Part shown: one piece after another, positions 10,121-18,922 of the stretch
Numbering within the stretch: the stretch's first letter is position 1
How the letters are laid out: each line of letters starts with the position of its first letter
Assembly (NCBI RefSeq): GCF_018780565.1
Contig: NZ_JADMJN010000002.1
Coordinates: forward strand, 186,001 to 250,000
Direction of reading: 5' to 3'
DNA length: 64,000 bases
DNA from: Rhodoferax sp.
Lineage (GTDB): Bacteria > Pseudomonadota > Gammaproteobacteria > Burkholderiales > Burkholderiaceae_C
Notes under the pieces: generated by a model
The model's input: the letters and a program-made list of their open reading frames with translations, nothing else
Databases searched by the model: none
What the model was told of the DNA's origin: nothing
Position numbers and translations under genes: made by a program

Positions 10121-12673
10121 ATGTCAGAAAAAACGTTGAGTTTCACCACGCAGAATGCGGTTGTCGCCGTGGCCGAGGGCATCACCGAGGTCGGGCGCCA
10201 GGAGGCGCTGCTGATCACGGGCGCCTTGCAGAACGCGATCCTCAACAGCGCCAACTTCTCCAGCATCGCTACCGACGCGAAGGGGGTCATTCAGCTTTTC
10301 AACGTGGGTGCGGAGCGGATGCTGGGCTACAAGGCTTCCGACGTCGTGAACAAGATCACGCCGGCTGATATCTCTGATCCTCGCGAATTGATTGTGCGGG
10401 CCAAGGCGCTGAGTCTGGAGCTTGAAACCGCCATTCAGCCCGGATTCGAAGCCCTGGTGTTCAAGGCCTCGCGCGGCATTGAGGATATTTACGAACTGAC
10501 CTATATCCGCAAGGATGGCAGCCGCTTTCCCGCCGTGGTGTCGGTCACGGCGCTGCGCGATGCGCAAAACACCATCATCGGCTACTTGCTGATTGGCACC
10601 GACAACACGGCACGCAAACAGGCTGAAGAAGCGCTGCTCAAGGCTGGCGCCTTGCAGAGTGCGATTTTCAACAGCGCCAATTTTTCGAGCATTGCTACCG
10701 ATGCGAAAGGGGTCATCCAGATTTTCAACGTGGGCGCTGAGCGCATGCTGGGCTACGCGGCAGCCGACGTGATGAACAAGATCACGCCCGCGGACATCTC
10801 CGATCCCAAGGAAGTGATCTTGCGTGCCCAGACCCTCAGCTCCGAACTCGGAACCCAGATCGAGCCGGGCTTTGAGGCCCTGGTGTTCAAGGCCTCGCGC
10901 GGTATTGAGGATATTTACGAACTGACCTATATCCGCAAGGACGGCAGCCGCTTTCCCGCTGTGGTGTCGGTCACGGCGCTGCGTGATGCGCAAAGCACCA
11001 TCATTGGCTACCTGCTGATCGGTACCGACAACACGGCGCGCAAGCAGGTTGAGGCGCAGCAAAAGCTGCTGGACCAACGCTTGCGTGATCAACAGTTCTA
11101 CACCCGCTCGCTGATTGAATCCAACATAGACGCAATCATGACGACCGATCCGCAAGGCATCATCTCAGATGTCAACAAGCAGATGGAGGCGCTCACCGGC
11201 TGCACGCGGGACGAGCTGATTGGCGCACCATTCAAAGACTACTTCACCGATCCGGATCGGGCAGGCGCCGCCATCAACCTGGTGCTGCGCGAAAAGAAAA
11301 TCACCAACTACGAACTCACGGCCTGTTCCCGGGAGGGCCGCGAAACGGTGGTCTCCTTCAATGCGACCACCTTTTATGACCGGGAACGCAGGTTGCAGGG
11401 TGTCTTCGCTGCTGCGCGCGACATCACCGAGCGCAAGCTGCTTGACCAGGTGCTGCACGAAAACAACCTGGAGCTTGAAAGCGCCAGAGCCGTAGCGGAA
11501 AAAGCCAATCTCGCCAAATCGGACTTCCTCTCCAGCATGAGTCACGAGTTGCGCTCCCCGCTCAATGCCATTCTGGGTTTTGCCCAGCTCATGGAGTCGG
11601 GCCAGCCCCTGCCCACACCCAGCCAAAAGGGCAGCATCGACCAGATTCTCCAGGCTGGCTGGTACCTGCTGGAGTTGATCAATGAAATCCTGGACCTGGC
11701 TCTGATCGAGTCCGGCAAGCTGTCGCTGTCGCTCGAGCCGATATCACTACCGGAACTGCTGCTCGATTGCCAGGCCATGATCGAACCGCAAGCGCAGAAA
11801 AGCGGTATCCGCATCAGCTTCCCGCAGTTCGACGGCCCTTATTTTGTCAAGGCCGACCGAACCCGCATGAAGCAGGTGCTGGTCAATCTGCTGACGAACG
11901 CTATCAAATACAACCGCCCCAGTGGAACTGTGGAGGTGACGTGCCATGCGCTTGACGCGCAGCGCCTGCGCATCAGCGTGAAGGACAGCGGCGAGGGCTT
12001 GTCCGCAGAAAAGCTGGCCCAGCTTTTCCAGCCTTTCAATCGCCTCGGGCAAGAGGACGGTACGGAGGAAGGCACCGGCATTGGCCTGGTGGTCAGCAAG
12101 CGGCTGGTGGAATTGATGGACGGCGCAATCGGTGCGCAAAGTACGGTGGGTGCGGGCAGTGTGTTCTGGTTTGAACTGAACCAGGCCGCGGCGCTACAGG
12201 TGCCGGCGCTCGACGAGGAGCCCGTGGCGTTGGTGCAAGCCGGTGTGCCGGAAGGCGCTGCGCTGTGTACCCTGCTGTACGTGGAGGACAACCTGGCCAA
12301 CATGCAGCTTGTGGAGCAACTCGTTGCGCGACGTCCCGACATGCGCCTGCTCCGCGCTGGCGATGGCGTGAGTGGCATTGCGATGGCGCGTATTCATCAG
12401 CCCGATGTCATCCTGATGGATATCAATCTCCCTGGCATCAGCGGCATTCAGGCGCTGAAAATATTGCGTGAAGATCCGGCCACCCGGCACATTCCGGTTC
12501 TGGCCCTGAGTGCCAATGCCATGCCGCGTGATATCGAAAAAGGTCTGGAGGCGGGATTTTTCCGCTACCTCACCAAACCCATCAAAGTGGGTGAGTTCAT
12601 GCTGGCACTGGACACCACCTTCGCCTTTGTGCGCAGTGGACCGGACCACGCGGCATTGGGAGAATCCGTTTGA
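10121..12673 (+). CDS. Hybrid histidine kinase with three PAS domains and a receiver
   Basis: This is a cytoplasmic hybrid sensor of ~850 residues. The order is PAS1 (~34-172), PAS2 (~176-310), PAS3 (~325-440), kinase with phospho-His at ~475 in SMSHELRSPLNAILGF, ATPase domain (KDSGEGLS, GTGIGLVVSKR) and a C-terminal receiver with the acceptor Asp at ~767 (VILMDINLPG) and a conserved TKPIK Lys. PAS1 and PAS2 are near-duplicates. ATG 10121 (MSEKTLSF) is chosen; an in-frame ATG at 10037 would add 28 residues. The stop overlaps the start of the GGDEF response regulator, so the pair probably signals to cyclic-di-GMP. Confidence 0.9.
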   Translation: MSEKTLSFTTQNAVVAVAEGITEVGRQEALLITGALQNAILNSANFSSIATDAKGVIQLFNVGAERMLGYKASDVVNKITPADISDPRELIVRAKALSLELETAIQPGFEALVFKASRGIEDIYELTYIRKDGSRFPAVVSVTALRDAQNTIIGYLLIGTDNTARKQAEEALLKAGALQSAIFNSANFSSIATDAKGVIQIFNVGAERMLGYAAADVMNKITPADISDPKEVILRAQTLSSELGTQIEPGFEALVFKASRGIEDIYELTYIRKDGSRFPAVVSVTALRDAQSTIIGYLLIGTDNTARKQVEAQQKLLDQRLRDQQFYTRSLIESNIDAIMTTDPQGIISDVNKQMEALTGCTRDELIGAPFKDYFTDPDRAGAAINLVLREKKITNYELTACSREGRETVVSFNATTFYDRERRLQGVFAAARDITERKLLDQVLHENNLELESARAVAEKANLAKSDFLSSMSHELRSPLNAILGFAQLMESGQPLPTPSQKGSIDQILQAGWYLLELINEILDLALIESGKLSLSLEPISLPELLLDCQAMIEPQAQKSGIRISFPQFDGPYFVKADRTRMKQVLVNLLTNAIKYNRPSGTVEVTCHALDAQRLRISVKDSGEGLSAEKLAQLFQPFNRLGQEDGTEEGTGIGLVVSKRLVELMDGAIGAQSTVGAGSVFWFELNQAAALQVPALDEEPVALVQAGVPEGAALCTLLYVEDNLANMQLVEQLVARRPDMRLLRAGDGVSGIAMARIHQPDVILMDINLPGISGIQALKILREDPATRHIPVLALSANAMPRDIEKGLEAGFFRYLTKPIKVGEFMLALDTTFAFVRSGPDHAALGESV
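10220..11071 (+). repeat. Tandem duplication of a 426-bp PAS module
   Basis: Two 142-codon units (10220-10645 and 10646-11071) are collinear. Long identical peptides recur at the same offset: FKASRGIEDIYELTYIRKDG and SRFPAVVSVTALRDAQ occur in both. The first differences cluster in the early part of the unit and at its last few codons. Confidence 0.92.
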
Positions 12674-13611
12674 CGGTTGACCTGACCGATATCCTGGGCG
12701 CACGCATTCTGATCGTGGACGATCTGGCGGCTAACGTGCAGTTGCTGGAGAGAATGTTGCATGAAAGCGGCTATCGGTGCCTGACGTCGACGATGGACCC
12801 GCGAACCGTGTGCGCACTGCATGCCACCCACCACTACGACCTGATTTTGCTGGATCTGCAGATGCCTGGCATGGATGGCTTTGCGGTCATGGATGAGCTG
12901 AAGAAAATTGAAACCGAGGGCTATGTTCCGATACTGGTCATCACGGCTCAACCCGGGCACAAGCTGCGCGCGCTGACTTCGGGTGCGAAAGACTTCATCA
13001 GCAAACCCTTTGATCTGATGGAATTCAGGATGCGCGTTTACAACATGCTGGAGGTTCGCCTGTTGTACAAAAAACTCAAAAACAGCAACCGCATGCTGGA
13101 GTCGCTGGCCTTGCATGACCCGCTGACGGGACTGCCCAACCGGCGGTTGCTGATGGACCGGCTTGCCCTGGCCATTGCGCATGCCAAACGGCACAACCGT
13201 ACGATGGCGCTCATGTTTCTGGACCTGGATGGGTTCAAGCAGGTCAATGACACTTTGGGTCACGACGTGGGCGATACGCTGTTGCAAATGGCGGCAAAGC
13301 GCCTGGTGGGCGCGGTACGACAAGGTGACACCGTGGCGCGGTTGGGGGGCGACGAATTCGTGGTTGCGCTGCCGGATCTGAAGCATGGTGATGATGTGGT
13401 GGAGCTGGTTGCCAAAGTCGTGCAGGCCATGGCGCAGCCCTATCGCATTCAAGGCCATGGCGTGAATGTCACCGCCAGCGTCGGGGTCAGTGTCTATCCG
13501 GCGCACGGTGAGGATGTGCAGACGCTGATGAAGAGCGCTGATCTGGCCCTCTATGAGGCCAAGAACTCAGGCAAGAACGATTGCCGTATCTCAGGCCATG
13601 CCGAGTTGTGA
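12670..13611 (+). CDS. Receiver-GGDEF response regulator (diguanylate cyclase)
   Basis: The 313-residue protein has a receiver domain at 1-125 (acceptor Asp ~62 in LILLDLQMPGMDG, Lys in ISKPFD) followed by a GGDEF domain. The active-site motif GGDEF is intact at ~226-230, and an RQGD inhibitory I-site lies five residues before it, so it should make cyclic-di-GMP with product feedback. No EAL domain is present. The start is a TTG whose last two bases overlap the TGA of the hybrid kinase, strong evidence of coupled translation and of a phosphorelay from that kinase. Its 3' end overlaps the convergent hydrolase gene by 21 bases. Confidence 0.93.
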   Translation: MTVDLTDILGARILIVDDLAANVQLLERMLHESGYRCLTSTMDPRTVCALHATHHYDLILLDLQMPGMDGFAVMDELKKIETEGYVPILVITAQPGHKLRALTSGAKDFISKPFDLMEFRMRVYNMLEVRLLYKKLKNSNRMLESLALHDPLTGLPNRRLLMDRLALAIAHAKRHNRTMALMFLDLDGFKQVNDTLGHDVGDTLLQMAAKRLVGAVRQGDTVARLGGDEFVVALPDLKHGDDVVELVAKVVQAMAQPYRIQGHGVNVTASVGVSVYPAHGEDVQTLMKSADLALYEAKNSGKNDCRISGHAEL

Positions 13612-14886
13612 TGCGGGTTCCCCGGGAGTCAACCACCGCACCATTTGCTTCGCCACCTCGGGACTGCTGAGCAGGGCCATATGACCGGTGTGATAAACGA
13701 TCAGTTGTGACTTCTTCGCAAAGCTCAGGTTGCGCGGTGCTTCCTCATGCTGGCCCAGCGCGCTGGGCAGGGGCACCAGGCCGTCGCCCAGCAGTCGGTC
13801 GGCCAGCGTGCCACGTTGGGGTGCCATGGTCGCCGCCACGGCATAGCAGGCCACGCCCTCAGGCAAAGGCAATATCTGCCGGTCATCGGGCTTGCGGTGA
13901 AAGCGGTCGTGACCGACCCAGTCTTCGTCCAGCACGTGGCCGTAGCGCAGGTCGGTGATGCCAGCGCTGCGCAGCTGACCCAGTTTGGCAAAGGGTTTGG
14001 TGTAGGGCGTGCTGCCCAGGATGACGTCCACCCAGTTGCCAGCCCGCTCCAGTGGTGCGCCATGGTGTGGCGTACCCAGAAACACGATGTTCTTCAAATA
14101 CCCGGGCCATCGCAAACCCTGTTGTCTGGCCATGTGGAACGCGCTTCGCGTCAGCAGGCCGCCCATGCTGTGGGCCACCACCGTCAACTCCTCCATTGGC
14201 ACGGGCCAATGGGCGAGCAGTTGCTCCAGTTGGGCGGTAAGCTCGCGGCCGTTTTGCGAGACATGCAGGCCGGTGTTGTAGCGCAAATAGACCGGCGTGT
14301 AACCCAGCGCCGAAGCCAGGGTTGCGCCATGGTCGCGCACCTGCTCCTTGTCTCCCTTGTGATGGCCTCTGTGCCGGGTGTGCCATTGCAGGTCATTCAT
14401 GCACAAGCCATGGATCAGCAAGAGCACCTTGCCCGTGGCTTCGGGCATGGACGGCATGGCCTGCCAGTCCAGCGTCTGGCCCTGATAGCGCAGGCTCATG
14501 GGGGTGGCAAAAGGGCTGTTGCTCTCCAGCAGACGGTCGCCCATGACGCCGTTGAGTGCCGCCAAGATGGCTTCACGCTCGGGCGTCGCGGCCTTGGCCG
14601 CATCGGACGAGGCAAGCAGGGGCTCCAACCGGGCCAGCAGAGTTTCCATGCCCTTGCCCAGCAGGTGTGCGACGCCATTCACGCTTTTGTAGACCATGCC
14701 GGTCAGGCCGCGCGTCTGTCCGGGCTTTGTGCCGCCGGGCATACCCATGGTGCTCAACACCGATTGGTGCACGCCCTCGGCAATGCGGGCCACGCCCGTG
14801 GTCGCCTGGGTGGCGAGTTGGGCGATGCCCCGGAGGTCGGATGCGCGCAAATGTTTGAGCGCGGATTTGCTTGCAGGTTCTGTCAT
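13591..14886 (-). CDS. Alpha/beta hydrolase, lipase/PGAP1-like
   Basis: The protein has 431 residues. An N-terminal helical region (~1-120) precedes an alpha/beta-hydrolase core with LLIHGLCMNDLQW, the nucleophile motif VVAHSMGGLLTRS, and FLGTPHHGAPLERAG, a signature shared with esterase/PGAP1-like lipases. The closing His is probably in VYHTGHMALLSSPEV and an acid in RLLGDGLVPLPSALG. No signal peptide is seen. The substrate is unknown but lipid or ester cleavage is likely. Confidence 0.85.
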   Translation of the reverse strand: MTEPASKSALKHLRASDLRGIAQLATQATTGVARIAEGVHQSVLSTMGMPGGTKPGQTRGLTGMVYKSVNGVAHLLGKGMETLLARLEPLLASSDAAKAATPEREAILAALNGVMGDRLLESNSPFATPMSLRYQGQTLDWQAMPSMPEATGKVLLLIHGLCMNDLQWHTRHRGHHKGDKEQVRDHGATLASALGYTPVYLRYNTGLHVSQNGRELTAQLEQLLAHWPVPMEELTVVAHSMGGLLTRSAFHMARQQGLRWPGYLKNIVFLGTPHHGAPLERAGNWVDVILGSTPYTKPFAKLGQLRSAGITDLRYGHVLDEDWVGHDRFHRKPDDRQILPLPEGVACYAVAATMAPQRGTLADRLLGDGLVPLPSALGQHEEAPRNLSFAKKSQLIVYHTGHMALLSSPEVAKQMVRWLTPGEPASQLGMA

Positions 14887-15005
14887 GTCAGTCGACGCAG
14901 TGGATAAAGAATCACCCGGCGTTCGCGCATTGTGGACAACAAATCAGCCGCGCACTAGAGGCGCCTGCCTAGGCTGATGCGACAGGTTGGCACCTGCAGC
15001 GCCTG

Positions 15006-15950
15006 TCAGAAGCGTTCGTGCGGCGCCAGGTAGCGCCACTGGCCCAGAGGCAAATTGCCCAGCATCACGTGGCCAATGCGCACGCGCTTCAAGCCCACGA
15101 CTTTGAGGCCGACCAGCTCGCACATGCGGCGAATCTGGCGTTTCTTGCCCTCGGTCAAGACCACGCGCAACTGCTCGGGGTTTTGCCAGCTTACCTTGGC
15201 GGGCTTCAAGGCCTGACCGTCCAGGCTCAGACCATGGCGCAGCAGGCGCAACTTGTCGGCCGGGAAGACGGACTGCACATCGGTGCTCACCGGGTCGTCG
15301 TCGTCAATACGGCTCAGTTGCGTGGGCTTGCCGCCGTACGTGGCCGCGGCGGAGTTGGCTGCCGCCACGTTCTCGGTGCCGGTGTACACCACCCGCACCA
15401 GATACTCTTTCTCCATCACCGAGTCTTCGCCAATCAGCTGGCGCGCCACGCGGCCGTCCTGTGTCAGCACCAGGAGACCTGTGGAGTCAATGTCCAGCCG
15501 CCCCGCCGGGACCAGATTTTTGAGCTGGCTGGGGTGAAAGAAAAAGCGGGCATTGTCCTCAGCCCAGCGGTTTTGTGGCTGCACCAGCGTGATGGCGGGC
15601 TCGTGGCCATCTTCGGCCTGCCCGCTGACCAGGCCGAGCGGCTTGTTGATCAGCACCGTGACCTGGTTGGCCTGTTGGCCCTGGGCCTGTTTGTTGATCT
15701 CGATGCGGACATCGGGCATGACCTGCATGCCCATGGTCGCGATTTCGCCATTGACCTTGACCCAGCCTTTGGCAATCCAGTCGTCGGCTTCACGTCGCGA
15801 GGCCAAGCCCAGTTCGGCCATACGCTTGTTCAGGCGCAAGGTGCCATTGGGGCCGATGGCCGCCGTATTGCTTTGACCTGCCGGAGCGGGCGTGCGGCCG
15901 GAAGGCGGTGCAGCACGACGGAATACAGGAGTGGGCTTGGGGTCTGTCAT
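15006..15950 (-). CDS. 23S rRNA pseudouridine synthase, RluB/RluF-type
   Basis: The protein has 314 residues. A Pro/Ala-rich N-terminus (~1-35) is followed by an S4 RNA-binding domain (LRLNKRMAELGLASRREAD) and the RsuA-class catalytic domain, with the catalytic Asp in PAGRLDIDSTGLLVLTQDG. The C-terminal EGKKRQIRRMCELVGLKV is characteristic of the RluB/E/F branch. It isomerises a specific uridine in 23S rRNA; the overall look is closest to RluF, but the target position cannot be fixed from sequence. A dispersed-repeat copy ends two bases from its start codon. Confidence 0.9.
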   Translation of the reverse strand: MTDPKPTPVFRRAAPPSGRTPAPAGQSNTAAIGPNGTLRLNKRMAELGLASRREADDWIAKGWVKVNGEIATMGMQVMPDVRIEINKQAQGQQANQVTVLINKPLGLVSGQAEDGHEPAITLVQPQNRWAEDNARFFFHPSQLKNLVPAGRLDIDSTGLLVLTQDGRVARQLIGEDSVMEKEYLVRVVYTGTENVAAANSAAATYGGKPTQLSRIDDDDPVSTDVQSVFPADKLRLLRHGLSLDGQALKPAKVSWQNPEQLRVVLTEGKKRQIRRMCELVGLKVVGLKRVRIGHVMLGNLPLGQWRYLAPHERF

Positions 15951-15952
15951 TT

Positions 15953-16006
15953 GCTATATCTTTTGTAGCTTAAGGTGCATATTTTACGAGGGCTATGGGC
16001 CAATAT
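15953..16006 (+). repeat. Dispersed 54-bp element, copy A
   Basis: It begins GCTAT, has GTAGC at 13-17, ACGAGGG at 34-40 and GGGCC at 45-49 of the 54-bp unit, and aligns without gaps to copy B at 60911. It lies between the pseudouridine synthase start codon and the caspase locus. Confidence 0.75.
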
Positions 16007-16128
16007 CTCGTCTAACCCGAAATCGTTGACCCCCCGGCCTGCAATATTCGATACAGTTTGGCATAAGCTGCTCCATTTGCTGGACATGTTCGCCCAAGTG
16101 CTTGCCTGCCAAATATCAAACAGAATCC

Positions 16129-17652
16129 ATGAAAAATCAAGTAACCCTGCTCAAAATCACAGCCGTGGCGATGCTGGCGCTCACAGGCCTGTGCGTCCCG
16201 GTTCAGGCTCAGGCTCCGCTGGACATTCGGGTGGCGCTGGTGATCGGCAACTCGGCCTATGCCGGTGCGCCGCTGCTTAACCCGGCCAATGACGCACGCG
16301 CCATGGCGGACACTTTGCGTGGACTGGGGTTCACGGTGGTAGAACTGCGCGATGCCAGGAAAGAGGAGATGAATGCGGCCATCGCCAAGGTGCGCGAATC
16401 ACTCAAGGGCAAGCAGGGCGTGGGCATGCTGTATTACGCCGGCCATGGGCTGCAGCTGGACTGGCGCAACTACATGGTGCCGGTCAATGCCAACCTGTCA
16501 AAGGCTTCGGATGTGGTGGAGCAGACGATTGACATCAGCAGTGTGATTGATGCCTTCAAAACGGCAGGCAATCGCATGAATATTCTGGTGCTCGATGCCT
16601 GCCGCGACAACCCGTTCGCCGGCACGGCCACTGGCAAGGGTTTGGCGCAGCTGGACGCGCCGCCGGGGACCTTTCTGGCCTATGCGACGGCACCTGGCAA
16701 TGTGGCCGAGGACGGTGACGTCAAGAGCGGCAATGGCCTGTACACGCAGTATTTGCTGCAAGAGCTGAAGAAGCCAACGGCTGCCATTGAAGATGTCTTC
16801 AAGCGGGTTCGGCTGCAGGTTCGGTTGAAGAGCCAGGGGCGCCAGATTCCCTGGGAATCCACCAGCCTGGAAGAGGATTTCTATTTCACCAAAGGCAAGA
16901 CCCCCGGCCGAAAGGGCGAGCCGCTTGATGATGCGGCACTGGAGCGGGAGTCGGGTCTGTGGGACAAGACCAAGCAGCTCAATACCGTGGATGCTTTTGC
17001 GGCCTACCTGTCGCAATACCCCGGTGGCCTGTATTCGGAAATAGCGCAGGCCAAGCTGGACCGACTGCAAAAGCCGCTGGTGGCCCCCCAGTTCAAGACG
17101 GGGGACACCTTGGCCAACGATTCCAGCACCGAAAGATTCAGGGTCGGGGATGTCTATGAATACCGTGTCGACGCATCAGGCGTGTCGGCCAACGGCGTTA
17201 TCACAAGGCGGATGAAGGTGACGGCTATTCGCGACGATGTGGTTGAAATCAATGGCGGCGCTCGCAAGCTGGACCTGCTGGGCAATACCCAGACTGTGCG
17301 TGACCACGTTTGGCGCGATGCCCAGTTCTTCCCCGCCAACTACCAGGCCGGGAAGAAATGGGTGCTGCGCGCACAGATCGATACCGACGCGCGCGATGAC
17401 ACGGTTTCACTTGACGCACGCATCGGCGCGCGAGAAAAAATCAGCGTCACTGCGGGGGAGTTTGAGGTCTACCGGGTGGATATCAGCGGTTTTGGAAAGG
17501 AGGGCCATCGCTACAGTTGGACTTTCTGGATGAATCCGAACTACGGCATGCCCATCAAGTCCCTGGTGACCATCTCCAACCCCAAGGGCAAGATGCGCAA
17601 GAACGAAAAAAGCGAATTGGTGGCTCTGAATGCTGTGCGCGATGGGCGTTAG
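16129..17652 (+). CDS. Exported caspase-family (C14) protease 1
   Basis: The 507-residue protein has a cleavable signal peptide (LTGLCVPVQAQA), then a caspase p20-like domain beginning VALVIGNSAYAGAPLLNPAN at ~35. The catalytic dyad is visible: His106 in YYAGHG and Cys158 in LVLDACRDNPF. After a short helical stretch, residues ~345-500 form a beta-rich domain (FRVGDVYEYRVDASG) of no recognised family. Export puts the protease in the periplasm or outer envelope, unlike cytoplasmic prokaryotic caspases of defence systems. ATG 16129 is chosen over an upstream TTG at 16102. It leads a same-strand series of envelope genes. Confidence 0.9.
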   Translation: MKNQVTLLKITAVAMLALTGLCVPVQAQAPLDIRVALVIGNSAYAGAPLLNPANDARAMADTLRGLGFTVVELRDARKEEMNAAIAKVRESLKGKQGVGMLYYAGHGLQLDWRNYMVPVNANLSKASDVVEQTIDISSVIDAFKTAGNRMNILVLDACRDNPFAGTATGKGLAQLDAPPGTFLAYATAPGNVAEDGDVKSGNGLYTQYLLQELKKPTAAIEDVFKRVRLQVRLKSQGRQIPWESTSLEEDFYFTKGKTPGRKGEPLDDAALERESGLWDKTKQLNTVDAFAAYLSQYPGGLYSEIAQAKLDRLQKPLVAPQFKTGDTLANDSSTERFRVGDVYEYRVDASGVSANGVITRRMKVTAIRDDVVEINGGARKLDLLGNTQTVRDHVWRDAQFFPANYQAGKKWVLRAQIDTDARDDTVSLDARIGAREKISVTAGEFEVYRVDISGFGKEGHRYSWTFWMNPNYGMPIKSLVTISNPKGKMRKNEKSELVALNAVRDGR

Positions 17653-17715
17653 ACTGGCATGGATGCCAAATTTGGCATAGCCAATATCCATAAGCGAATC
17701 CAAGGAGCGAATTCA

Positions 17716-18213
17716 ATGATCAAAGGCACCGCACAAAAGTTGGTATTCACCGCAGCACTGGCGCTGACGCTGGTTGCCTGCGAATCCAACCCCGGGCAGA
17801 CCCAAAGTGCTGCGCCGCCCAAGGCCGAGATTGCGTTCGTGGACTTGCAGGCCTTCGATCGGGATTTGTCGGGTTCACTTGGTGCGCCTTTGCCCAAGGT
17901 GGATGTGGCTTTTTACGACCGCATTGTTCCCAGCGCACTGCCCGAGCGTTTGCAGCACTGGATGGCTTCGGTGGAGGCGGGTGGCGGTACGGTGAAGGTT
18001 GTGCCACCCAAATCCAGTGTGACGGCGAAGAGCCCGCTCCTCTTGCTGAGCGCGATCAGCTCCCTCTGGTCGGCCTCCAAAATGGCCAAAGAGGTGTCTG
18101 CCAACGCCCAGTTCAAGGCCGCGCAGGCCTATGACGCGGAAATCATCCTCAAGCAGGATGGCAAAGGTGAGTCGGTGGTCGATAAAGTGGTGTTCACCCA
18201 GCGCAAGAAGTAG
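17716..18213 (+). CDS. Small lipoprotein of unknown function in caspase locus
   Basis: The start is set by AAGGAG nine bases ahead of ATG 17716 and gives a lipoprotein signal ending LTLVAC. The mature protein (~145 residues) has a stretch PKSSVTAKSPLLLLSAISSL that may insert in or lie on a membrane, then KAAQAYDAEIILKQDGKGE. I do not recognise the family. The gene is 63 bases after the caspase and 3 bases before an OmpA-like gene, so co-transcription is very likely. Confidence 0.8.
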   Translation: MIKGTAQKLVFTAALALTLVACESNPGQTQSAAPPKAEIAFVDLQAFDRDLSGSLGAPLPKVDVAFYDRIVPSALPERLQHWMASVEAGGGTVKVVPPKSSVTAKSPLLLLSAISSLWSASKMAKEVSANAQFKAAQAYDAEIILKQDGKGESVVDKVVFTQRKK

Positions 18214-18216
18214 ATC

Positions 18217-18753
18217 ATGATCCTCAGCGTTTTCAGAATTTTTGCCTGGCTGGCGTGTGCTTGTTTGCTCGTTCCTGCATGGGCGCAAACCGCCGCACCG
18301 AGCGCAGAGCAGATGATCGAGCAACTCAAGGCGCCGCGGACGCGCAGTCTGCGCAATCTTTCGGTGGAGGCCGTGTCGGCGCAAACCGACGCTGCGTCGG
18401 CGGGAACACCGGGACGTCCTTCGCTGTCCTTGCTGATCCAGTTTGATTTCAATTCAGCGCGCGTGCGGCCCGAGAGCCAACAGGCCCTGGCCAATTTGTC
18501 CCAGGCACTGCAGTCTGCCGAGCTGGGGGCTTCCAGGTTCGCCGTCGAAGGCCACACCGACGCCAAGGGCAGCGTGGACTACAACCTCAAGCTCAGCCAG
18601 CAGCGCGCCCAAGCGGTGCGGGATTTCCTGAAGACCCAGGGCGTGAACGAAGCACGCCTGGTGGCGACTGGCAAAGGTTCTGCGGAGCTTGCCAATGCCG
18701 CCGAACCTTTTGCGGCAGAAAATCGGCGTGTGCGCATCGTCAATCTGGATTGA
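18217..18753 (+). CDS. OmpA-C-domain protein in caspase locus
   Basis: The 178-residue protein has a signal peptide (ACLLVPAWAQ), a ~60-residue linker and an OmpA/MotB peptidoglycan-binding domain: IQFDFNSARVRPESQQAL, VEGHTDAKGSVDYNLKLSQQ and the C-terminal AAENRRVRIVNLD. There is no beta-barrel and no lipobox, so it is a periplasmic peptidoglycan-binding protein. It starts three bases after the lipoprotein gene and probably works with it and the exported caspase at the cell wall. Confidence 0.9.
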   Translation: MILSVFRIFAWLACACLLVPAWAQTAAPSAEQMIEQLKAPRTRSLRNLSVEAVSAQTDAASAGTPGRPSLSLLIQFDFNSARVRPESQQALANLSQALQSAELGASRFAVEGHTDAKGSVDYNLKLSQQRAQAVRDFLKTQGVNEARLVATGKGSAELANAAEPFAAENRRVRIVNLD

Positions 18754-18839
18754 CGCGGTGCTGACCACGGTCCGAGCGCATCCAGGGTAAGTTCCCAGTG
18801 AAAAATATGCCATTGACCAGTGGATTGATTGCACAGTGC

Positions 18840-18893
18840 GCTACTAAATTTAGAGCATTGACCGTGCTTCTGTGGGGCGGCTTGTTGTCGTCC
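18840..18893 (+). repeat. Dispersed 54-bp element, weak copy J
   Basis: It starts GCTACTAAATTTA and has a GGGCGG block near the expected GGGCT position, but the centre is diverged. It lies in the 169-bp gap ahead of the CHASE2 gene. Confidence 0.4.
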
Positions 18894-18922
18894 GCTTGCG
18901 CGCAACGTTGAGTCTCCCTGCA

